From positions 1 through 12,686 of the forward strand of contig JAAYWE010000062.1 of the NCBI GenBank assembly GCA_012516755.1: a stretch of DNA of 12,686 bases. The letters run 5' to 3'. The translations under genes were made by a program, and so were the position numbers. Within the stretch, counting starts at the first letter, position 1. Every line of letters starts with the position of its first letter. Below, in pieces: positions 7,428 through 12,686 of the stretch. The notes beneath the pieces were generated by a model. The model searched no databases and was not told the DNA's origin. It saw nothing but the letters and a program-made list of their open reading frames with translations. The stretch comes from Treponema sp. GTDB taxonomy: Bacteria > Spirochaetota > Spirochaetia > Treponematales > Rectinemataceae.

Positions 7428-7434
7428 AAGCATA
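7412..7434. repeat. Two direct 10-bp repeats AATAAGCATA, period 13
   Basis: AATAAGCATA occurs at 7412-7421 and again at 7425-7434 in the gap upstream of the cupin gene, overlapping its candidate -35 region. Direct repeats at this spacing can be regulator sites, but AT-rich spacers also produce such copies by chance. Confidence 0.5.
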
Positions 7435-7448
7435 GAAATCCCTTTGCT

Positions 7449-8870
7449 CTAGATATGGATAGCCCTATCCAGCGCAACTTTCGAAGCTTCCATAATCGTC
7501 TCCGACAGTGTTGGATGGGCATGCACAAGAGCCGCGATATCATCGATCCTGAGCCCAGCATTCGCGGCCAGGAGAGGCTCATGGATCAGGTCAGCCGCGC
7601 CTTCGCCTATAATCGAGGCACCGAGAATCGCTCCGTTCGATCGATCGAAAACAAGCTTCACCTGGCCTTCCGGAGCATCTTCTGCCACCGCGCGCCCATT
7701 GCCCCGATAAGGAAACCTTGCTACTTGATGATCAATGCACTTTTCCTTTGCACTAGCTTCAGACAGACCAAAAGAAGCCACTTGAGGATCGCAATAGACA
7801 GCACTCGGCACATGAAGTCTATCAAGACTGCGCTCTTGCGGATTTGGAGTTCCCTTTAAAAGATGCGCAACTCTCTCGGCAACAATCTCTCCAGCCTTGG
7901 AAGCCGCATGCGCCAGCTGAGGATAGGTTGTAATATCGCCTACCGCAAATATACCCGAGCAAGAGGTTTCATGATAATCGCCCGTTAGAATGTAGCCCCG
8001 GTCTGTCTTGATTCCTAGCTGCTCGAGCCCAAGATTATCGGTATTGGGCGTACGCCCAACCGAAACAAGAGCTGCGTCCGCATAGATATCTATGGCCTTG
8101 GCCTGTTCATCCACTACGTGAACGACCACCTCATTATTCCTGATTTCCGCACTTTTAGCATTTGCACCAGTGTAAATAGTCACACCTCGATTACGGAATT
8201 CTTTTTCAATAATTCTTGAGACTTCTTCATCTTCTAAGGGTAGTGCCCTTGGCAAGAGCTCCACAACAGTCACGTCTACGCCAAAAGCATTCATTATATA
8301 AGCAAATTCCATTCCAATCGGGCCAGCGCCCAGAATAAAGAGGCGTTTGGGAAGAGTATTCTTCATCAATATGCCCGTAGAAGACAAGATGCGCTTTTCA
8401 TCTAATTCGAAACCCGGGATGATTCGCGGTCTTGAACCGGTGGCAAGAAGTATTGCTTTAGACCTAAGCTCTATAGCGGCGTCAGCTCCTTCTACCTCGA
8501 CCGTGCTTGCTCCAGTGAGCTTGGCCGTTCCTTGAATGAGTTCTACTTTATTTTTCTTTAATAGAAAATTGACTCCCTTAGAGAGCTTTTCGGCAACTAG
8601 GCGAGAAGTCTTCCATATGGGCTCATAATCAAAGCCAGACATATCTATCTTTGCACCGGCTTTTTGCAACATCTTTCCACCTTCGGCAAAAAGCCGAGCG
8701 TTGTGGATCAGCGATTTCGAGGGAATGCAACCCACATTGAGACAGACTCCTCCTACAAGATTTTTTTCCACAACCGCAGTTTTAAGGCCTAACTGCGCCG
8801 CACGAATCGCAGCAACATAACCACCTGGACCCGCACCGATTACAATAAAGTCGAATTCTCTCTCTTTCAT
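7449..8870 (-). CDS. lpdA: Dihydrolipoyl dehydrogenase (E3 / glycine cleavage L-protein)
   Basis: This 473-residue flavoprotein is full length for the family. The ATG complementary to 8868-8870 has an AGGAG ribosome binding site. It reoxidises dihydrolipoamide on a carrier protein with NAD+ in the cytoplasm. Visible motifs: FAD-binding GAGPGG at 12-17; the redox-active disulfide Cys43-x4-Cys48 in GGVCLNVGCIPSK (Val where Thr is usual); the second Rossmann motif GAGPIGMEFA near 180-190 for NAD; the FAD-contacting FAVGDIT segment; and the C-terminal HAHPTLSE with catalytic His452 and Glu457. These residues distinguish it from mercuric reductase and glutathione reductase. The lipoate ligase gene lies 178 bases upstream on the same strand, so the pair probably serves lipoylated complexes. 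No E1, E2 or GcvH gene is in the window, so pyruvate dehydrogenase and glycine cleavage cannot be told apart. Confidence 0.95.
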   Translation of the reverse strand: MKEREFDFIVIGAGPGGYVAAIRAAQLGLKTAVVEKNLVGGVCLNVGCIPSKSLIHNARLFAEGGKMLQKAGAKIDMSGFDYEPIWKTSRLVAEKLSKGVNFLLKKNKVELIQGTAKLTGASTVEVEGADAAIELRSKAILLATGSRPRIIPGFELDEKRILSSTGILMKNTLPKRLFILGAGPIGMEFAYIMNAFGVDVTVVELLPRALPLEDEEVSRIIEKEFRNRGVTIYTGANAKSAEIRNNEVVVHVVDEQAKAIDIYADAALVSVGRTPNTDNLGLEQLGIKTDRGYILTGDYHETSCSGIFAVGDITTYPQLAHAASKAGEIVAERVAHLLKGTPNPQERSLDRLHVPSAVYCDPQVASFGLSEASAKEKCIDHQVARFPYRGNGRAVAEDAPEGQVKLVFDRSNGAILGASIIGEGAADLIHEPLLAANAGLRIDDIAALVHAHPTLSETIMEASKVALDRAIHI

Positions 8871-8963
8871 GATTATTGCTCCTGGAATTCCGTCGATTGC
8901 CTTTATGGGCTATCTTTGTATTTTCGTAAGGTCAGCAAATAAGGCGGACCAATCTTGCTACCA

Positions 8964-8992
8964 ATGCTAAAACGGTCATGGCTTGAGGTCAA
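8964..8992 (-). promoter_or_regulatory. lpdA: Candidate promoter of the dihydrolipoyl dehydrogenase gene
   Basis: On the minus strand TTGACC (5 of 6) and TAGCAT (4 of 6) are separated by 17 bases, about 95 bases before the ATG at 8870. If real, lpdA is transcribed independently of the upstream ligase gene. A 5-bp hairpin (TGAGC/GCTCA, 9036-9051) sits on the stop codon of the ligase gene but has no U-tract, so it is not called a terminator. Confidence 0.45.
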
Positions 8993-9048
8993 GGAGAGGC
9001 TGAAGAGAATTCTGGCCTAGAATGCGGAATTTTCATGAGCTCTTTGGC

Positions 9049-10062
9049 TCACCATGCGAATTCATCATCCGCAACCCTGCCAATCAACTCCACAGTATCG
9101 AAATCGAATTGCAGACCAATAAACCTCGTCTGAAGGAGCGCGGCAAGATTTGCGGCTCCAAAATCATCCGGTTCGAAGGGCAGTATCCTGGACACTCTGC
9201 CCCCTTCTATTTTCAGGACTATTCTTCTGTTATCGCTTGAAAGGAGTATGGAAAAAGGGGGGCTTCGATCCTTAATCCATTCTATAGAACTAAAATGTGC
9301 CCTGAATGTCTCGAAATCCTCATAGTCTATGGTTGATGCTAGATATCCCTTCAATACTCCGAGATCTCTCAATGCAATCTCGAGATGGGGCATGCGGCTA
9401 TTCCAAAATTCGGAAAGGCTTATCTCACAGGGATCCCTTCCTGCAAGTTCAAGAGAAAGCATTGAAATTATCTCGCAAACCGTGAGCGAAGGCTTTAATT
9501 CAACCAAATTGACCGGAGTTGCTGGCACCGATGGAATCGAATTATCCTCTAATACCTTGATTCCTCCTAGACAGGCATGAAGAGTTTTCAGATTGGAAGA
9601 TATAAGCAATGTTCCATGGTGTAACACATTGTGAGTACCAAAATACCTAGCTGTACCAGAGATCTTTGCTTCTGTTTCACCATCGCGCATTGACACAAAG
9701 ATCTCGCCTCTCGCTCCTATGTGTGTATATACTCCGAGCTTGGAAATCGCTTTAGCCATCAGGCACAGCTCTTCTTCCTTCGAATGAAGTTCCCTCGGAA
9801 CAATCATGGACCAATTCAAATTGCCGAGATCATGGTATACTGCGCCTCCTCCCGAGGCACGTCGAAAAACTGGGATCGTACAAGAAGGTGCAACTTCCCG
9901 CCAGTAATTTTGATTCCTTCCTATTATCACGCTCGGGGGATTAACATAGAAAAGGAGAATAGCATCATTTCCTCTCCAATATCTTACGAGGCATTCTTCG
10001 AAAGAAATCATATCAGGCGGGCTGTCCGCCAGGACTCTATAAGATCCAGCAAATCTAGGCAT
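9049..10062 (-). CDS. lplA: Lipoate-protein ligase A
   Basis: This 337-residue protein matches the full two-domain LplA in length. The enzyme activates free lipoate with ATP to lipoyl-AMP and transfers it to a lysine of lipoyl-domain proteins. Seen: the N-terminal MISFEECL and VIIGRNQNYW segments, the lipoyl-AMP-binding RRASGGGAVYHDLGN (67-81), catalytic Lys133 in KISGTARYFG, HHGTLLISSNL, and a C-terminal accessory domain of about 80 residues ending in the FDFDTVELIGRV stretch. The usual GRND segment reads GARGE (116-120), a mild departure. The accessory domain argues for a true ligase rather than a LipB-type octanoyltransferase. The start at the ATG complementary to 10060-10062 keeps the conserved N-terminus but has only a weak GGAA upstream and may be leaderless. 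It lies upstream of lpdA on the same strand. Confidence 0.93.
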   Translation of the reverse strand: MPRFAGSYRVLADSPPDMISFEECLVRYWRGNDAILLFYVNPPSVIIGRNQNYWREVAPSCTIPVFRRASGGGAVYHDLGNLNWSMIVPRELHSKEEELCLMAKAISKLGVYTHIGARGEIFVSMRDGETEAKISGTARYFGTHNVLHHGTLLISSNLKTLHACLGGIKVLEDNSIPSVPATPVNLVELKPSLTVCEIISMLSLELAGRDPCEISLSEFWNSRMPHLEIALRDLGVLKGYLASTIDYEDFETFRAHFSSIEWIKDRSPPFSILLSSDNRRIVLKIEGGRVSRILPFEPDDFGAANLAALLQTRFIGLQFDFDTVELIGRVADDEFAW

Positions 10063-10068
10063 GTTTCC

Positions 10069-10097
10069 AATATATAAGAAATTTTTGCCAATTCCAA
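10069..10097 (-). promoter_or_regulatory. lplA: Candidate promoter of lplA, close to the start codon
   Basis: On the minus strand TTGGAA (4 of 6), a 17-base spacer and TATATT (5 of 6) end only 6 bases before the ATG at 10062. Transcription would begin at or next to the start codon. The same geometry is seen at the fusion gene start at 578. Confidence 0.45.
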
Positions 10098-10126
10098 CGC
10101 ATTTTGGTCTCCGATACCATTAAACC

Positions 10127-10155
10127 AAAAGACCGCCCTTTAGGAGCGGTCTTTT
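10127..10155 (-). terminator. Hairpin terminator of the lipoprotein gene (symmetrical A/T flanks)
   Basis: AAAAGACCGC and GCGGTCTTTT form a stem whose GC core GACCGC/GCGGTC is followed by a T-run on either strand. Inner CCT/AGG pairs can extend it past one bulged A. It lies about 95 bases after the lipoprotein stop codon on the minus strand and just upstream of the lplA promoter, so it should separate the two transcripts. Confidence 0.85.
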
Positions 10156-10249
10156 ATCGAAATGCAGGAGCTATGACTTGAATAGCAAAACGTTGCCGAC
10201 TTCTTTATTCTATAGTATAGCTCGTGCCACTACTTGATATACTTTATTA

Positions 10250-10849
10250 TTATTGAGCGGCAAATCCGGCAGATTCAAGGGTTGACTGAAGTTCATCAAG
10301 AGTGGCTTTGATCGCATTAAGCTTGTCACGAGCAGCCGCGAAATCTTCAGCATCATTTGCCGCTTTTGCATTGGCAATCTCTTCATTCATCGCAGCGACT
10401 TTTGCGTTGATATCTTTTACGTTGAGCTTTGCCTTTGCCGCCTTCTTTGTGTCTTTCGCCGCGGCTTGAGCAAGAGCCTGAACAGTGGTGTATTGAGCAT
10501 CAACATCCACAATTAGCTGTGCAACTTCGTTCTTTACCTGTTCCTTGTTTGTAGACGCAGCTTCTTTGGCCTTTGTACTTGCATCTGCAAAAGCTTTTAT
10601 AAGGTCATTCGCCTGCTTATAAGACTTTCCAGAGGTCTTGGCATCCTGAGCTGCAAGCTCGGCTTCGAGTGCGGCTTTGGCATCCTGGGCAGCCATAAAT
10701 TCATCTGGAGCATAGACATCGGCTTTAGCTTCCTGAGCTTCGGCGAATAGTGCATTGGCTGCATCTAGATCCTTCTGAGCAAGCTTCGGCGCGCATGAGA
10801 ACAACAGAAGAGCAACGAGTACGACACCGACTACCTTTACCAGCTTCAT
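10250..10849 (-). CDS. Alanine-rich helical lipoprotein (DUF4398-like)
   Basis: The start is the ATG complementary to 10847-10849, fixed by a GGAGG ribosome binding site at 10855-10859 and by the signal peptide beginning there; a longer reading to 10906 would run through the leader. The product has 199 residues. Seen: basic MKLVK, a hydrophobic core, and a lipobox LFSC with the lipidated Cys19; Phe at -2 is outside the strict E. coli rule but typical of spirochaetal lipoboxes. The mature 181 residues are rich in Ala, Lys and Asp, with heptad-like A-x-x-A patterns, the YAPDEFMAAQDAKAALEAEL segment and paired-helix repeats typical of DUF4398-like or coiled-coil envelope proteins. No enzymatic motif is present. 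It probably sits in the periplasm or outer membrane leaflet as a structural or cell-wall-associated protein. It is likely well expressed: strong promoter, strong ribosome binding site and its own terminator. Confidence 0.85.
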   Translation of the reverse strand: MKLVKVVGVVLVALLLFSCAPKLAQKDLDAANALFAEAQEAKADVYAPDEFMAAQDAKAALEAELAAQDAKTSGKSYKQANDLIKAFADASTKAKEAASTNKEQVKNEVAQLIVDVDAQYTTVQALAQAAAKDTKKAAKAKLNVKDINAKVAAMNEEIANAKAANDAEDFAAARDKLNAIKATLDELQSTLESAGFAAQ

Positions 10850-10854
10850 ACAAT

Positions 10855-10859
10855 CCTCC
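10855..10859 (-). promoter_or_regulatory. Ribosome binding site fixing the lipoprotein start
   Basis: GGAGG on the minus strand, 5 bases before the ATG at 10849, selects the start that begins the lipoprotein signal peptide. Confidence 0.85.
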
Positions 10860-10875
10860 AATAAAACCCAAATTA

Positions 10876-10903
10876 CAGCGCTTGCGCCCAAATAGGGGCG
10901 CTG
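10876..10903 (-). other. Leader with two competing stems upstream of the lipoprotein
   Basis: In the leader, CAGCGC can pair with GCGCTG (outer arms, 10876-10881 and 10898-10903), or GCGCCC with GGGCGC (10884-10889 and 10896-10901). The two stems share bases and cannot form together. Either could protect the 5' end of the mRNA or affect translation; a function is not established. Confidence 0.4.
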
Positions 10904-10923
10904 CATCTGTTTTCTATTGCGAT

Positions 10924-10952
10924 AATTTATCTAATTCTACAGAATATGTCAA
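10924..10952 (-). promoter_or_regulatory. Promoter of the lipoprotein gene
   Basis: On the minus strand TTGACA (6 of 6), a 17-base spacer and TAAATT (4 of 6) predict a start near 10917 and a leader of about 68 bases containing the GC-rich hairpin. It separates the lipoprotein from the ABC operon upstream. Confidence 0.65.
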
Positions 10953-11059
10953 GCTATGCGGCTATAGAGATTGTTTTCATAATTTAATGCACTATATGAA
11001 CATCTTGCGGCTGAGCATAATATCTGCAAGGTTTATGGCAAAGATCCAGATATTTTTAT

Positions 11060-12181
11060 TCAAGGATTCATAAAAGGCAAGAGATGAGCCGCGCGAGGAC
11101 TGTACTTAAGTACTACCGCATCTCCCGGCCGCCAGAATCCTGCATTTACAGGATCATGAGAAACGGCAAGCATAGGCCGATCCAGCGAAACATCTATCTC
11201 ATATTCGACCGTTGATCCTAAGTATACAGCCTTGTCGATAATACCGTGCGCTAGGATCATGCGTAATGGCCCGGATGATGATGCGCTTTCCTCACTTTCA
11301 ACATAGATGGACTCAGGCCTTAACATAAAAAGCGCTTCTTGATCAGGCTCTAAGCCCGGGACTGCTGACATCGCTTCAAAACGCATTCCTCTCGCATCCT
11401 GTGCAAGATATCTCCCGGAATCCTCTCGCTCGAATCTTACGGGAAGCAGATTCACTTTTCCAATGAAATCTGCTACGAATCTATTGGAGGGTCTGGAATA
11501 TATCTCAAAGGGAGTACCAACTTGCATCATGCATCCCTTGTCCATTACGACAACCCGATCAGACACTGTCATTGCTTCGACTTGATCATGAGTAACATAT
11601 ACACTTGTTATCTTGAAAGTCTGCTGTATTCTGCGAATTTCAACTCGCATTTGCTCCCGGAGCTTTGCATCTAGATTGGATAGTGGCTCATCGAATAGGA
11701 GCACACTCGGTTTATTGATTATTGATCGCGCAAGAGCCACTCGTTGCTGTTGTCCTCCAGACAGCTGGTCTGGTCGTCTATGAGCAAGATCAGCAATTCC
11801 CATCACTTCCATGATCTGGCGCACCTCACGCGAGATTTCTGCTTTAGGGCGACCTTTGAGCTCCAAACCAAAACCCACATTCTGTTCTACTGACATGTGA
11901 GGAAAGATAGCATAGCTCTGGAATACCATCGATGTATCGCGCTTATTAGGTGGATCATTATTGACATTCTTGCCATTTATCCACACTTCCCCTTTAGTCG
12001 GCGTTTCGAAGCCAGCAATTATACGCAAGGTTGTAGTCTTACCACAGCCAGAAGGTCCAAGCAAGGTCACGAATTCGCCTTCGGCAATTTCAAGATTGAA
12101 ATCCCTTACAGCCCGCACTTTGCCACCTTCACGCTCAGGATCGGAAAATTCCTTGGAAATGTTGATTAGCCTGACACTCAT
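11060..12181 (-). CDS. ABC importer ATP-binding protein with TOBE domain, ferric-iron (FbpC/AfuC) or related type
   Basis: This 373-residue protein energises solute import at the cytoplasmic face of the membrane. Motifs: Walker A GPSGCGKTT (42-50), Q-loop Gln88 in MVFQSYAIFPHMS, signature LSGGQQQRVA (140-149), Walker B LLFDEP (161-166), D-loop SNLD, switch His198. After about residue 240 a C-terminal TOBE-type regulatory domain follows (LPVRFE to HLLPF), as in FbpC, PotA and MalK relatives. The start at the ATG complementary to 12179-12181 has an AGGAGA ribosome binding site that overlaps the stop codon of the permease, 8 bases upstream, so translation is probably coupled. The permease type and the PPNKRDTSMVFQSYAIFPHMSV stretch favour ferric iron. 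Related importers for phosphonate, spermidine or thiamine cannot be excluded, because the binding-protein gene is outside the window. No terminator was found after it. Confidence 0.9.
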   Translation of the reverse strand: MSVRLINISKEFSDPEREGGKVRAVRDFNLEIAEGEFVTLLGPSGCGKTTTLRIIAGFETPTKGEVWINGKNVNNDPPNKRDTSMVFQSYAIFPHMSVEQNVGFGLELKGRPKAEISREVRQIMEVMGIADLAHRRPDQLSGGQQQRVALARSIINKPSVLLFDEPLSNLDAKLREQMRVEIRRIQQTFKITSVYVTHDQVEAMTVSDRVVVMDKGCMMQVGTPFEIYSRPSNRFVADFIGKVNLLPVRFEREDSGRYLAQDARGMRFEAMSAVPGLEPDQEALFMLRPESIYVESEESASSSGPLRMILAHGIIDKAVYLGSTVEYEIDVSLDRPMLAVSHDPVNAGFWRPGDAVVLKYSPRAAHLLPFMNP

Positions 12182-12189
12182 GTATTCTC

Positions 12190-12686
12190 CTAGAAGTGAA
12201 GCATTGAGCCACCGAACTTTGCATACTGTGTCTTCAAGGTAAATCTGATCAGCGATATCGCTGCTACAACAATCAATACAAGCAATAAACTATATGCTGC
12301 CGCTGCTCCCAGATTTCCAGATTCCACCTGGGCCATGATATGAACCGTCATCAAATTCCATCTCGAGGAAACAAGGAAAATCGCAGCGCTAACGGCTGTC
12401 ATTCCTCGGACAAAGGCAAAAACAAGTCCAGAAAAAAAAGCCGGCAGAATCATTGGAAGAGTGACCTTTGTGAAAGTCTTGCGCGCATCTGCTCCTAGGT
12501 TGATGGCCGCTTCTTCAATTGAAGGATCTATAGATGAAAGAATCGCTTTACCTGATTCTATTCCCACAGGAATATATCTAAACACAAAATTTAGAAGGAG
12601 AATGGTCAATGTCCCGGTCAATACCAAAGGAGGATGATTGAAAGCAAGGATATATCCTATGCCAATAACCGTACCAGGCACTGCAA
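12190..12686 (-). CDS. ABC importer permease, FbpB-like, C-terminal part (5' end outside window)
   Basis: The frame continues to the right edge; the GTG at 12679-12681 is an internal Val within a conserved A-V-P-G-T-V segment, not a start. About 165 residues are visible, the last part of a two-unit permease of roughly 550 residues. Seen: several hydrophobic membrane spans (TVIGIGYILAF, LTGTLTILLLNFVFRYIPVG, FFSGLVFAFVRGMTAVSAAIF, YSLLLVLIVVAAISLI) and the cytoplasmic EAA loop EEAAINLGADARKTFTKVTLP, which contacts the ATPase. The IPGT-like start of this half is typical of ferric-iron and phosphonate/thiamine family permeases. It is the first visible gene of the operon and is followed by its ATPase with an 8-base gap. 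Confidence 0.88.
   Translation of the reverse strand, partial: AVPGTVIGIGYILAFNHPPLVLTGTLTILLLNFVFRYIPVGIESGKAILSSIDPSIEEAAINLGADARKTFTKVTLPMILPAFFSGLVFAFVRGMTAVSAAIFLVSSRWNLMTVHIMAQVESGNLGAAAAYSLLLVLIVVAAISLIRFTLKTQYAKFGGSMLHF

Noticed and set aside
7370..7582. N-terminal extension of the cupin reading frame into the lpdA coding region
   Set aside because: The extension overlaps lpdA in another frame and lacks cupin-like sequence; a strong ribosome binding site stands just before the ATG at 7369.
9036..9051. Hairpin TGAGC/GCTCA at the end of lplA as a terminator
   Set aside because: The stem is only 5 bp and no T-run follows on the minus strand.
10850..10906. Upstream start giving an 18-19 residue extension before the lipoprotein signal peptide
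   Set aside because: It would place residues ahead of a clean signal peptide, has no ribosome binding site, and runs through the leader hairpin.
10960..11059. Terminator after the ABC ATPase gene (CTTGC/GCAAG arms)
   Set aside because: Five-bp arms with a 17-base loop and no T-run; could be chance.
12679..12681. GTG as the start of the permease
   Set aside because: The frame stays open upstream to the window edge and the codon falls inside a conserved permease segment, so it is an internal valine.

Overview
The window looks like a chromosomal segment of an anaerobic or microaerophilic bacterium. A spirochaete is my best guess, from the relaxed lipobox (LFSC) of an Ala-rich periplasmic lipoprotein, the pyruvate-phosphate-dikinase chemistry, and strong AGGAG-type ribosome binding sites next to clean TTGACA promoters. 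This assignment is an inference; no rRNA or marker gene is present. No insertion sequence, tRNA, rRNA, CRISPR array, attachment site or origin was seen. No stretch over 300 bases lacks a gene.

Left part (1-4717): a ribokinase-like PfkB sugar kinase runs off the left edge on the minus strand. Divergent from it is the most unusual gene of the window, a protein of about 1,380 residues. It joins an unrecognised helical N-terminal region, the ATP-grasp and swivelling phosphohistidine domains of pyruvate, phosphate dikinase (PPDK), and a phosphoglycerate kinase (PGK)-like domain. The PGK-like domain occupies the place where PPDK carries its PEP/pyruvate TIM barrel. Its ATP-binding lobe has lost the hallmark lysines, while much of the 3-phosphoglycerate lobe is kept.

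Middle (4743-6965, plus strand): a TetR-family regulator behind a near-consensus promoter with an inverted repeat over its start point, followed by a radical SAM enzyme with a three-cysteine SPASM/twitch-like C-terminus. The two probably form a regulator-target pair of unknown substrate.

Right part (7019-10062, minus strand): lipoate-protein ligase, dihydrolipoyl dehydrogenase and a small cupin, in transcription order. The first two belong to lipoamide metabolism (glycine cleavage or 2-oxoacid dehydrogenase), but no lipoyl-bearing protein is in the window.

Right end (10127-12686, minus strand): an Ala-rich lipoprotein with its own promoter and a hairpin terminator, and upstream the 3' end of an ABC importer operon (inner-membrane permease, then ATPase with TOBE domain) of the ferric-iron/FbpBC type, tightly coupled.

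The two most useful leads are the PPDK-PGK fusion and the TetR/radical SAM pair. Start sites were corrected for the cupin, the lipoprotein and, tentatively, the fusion gene.
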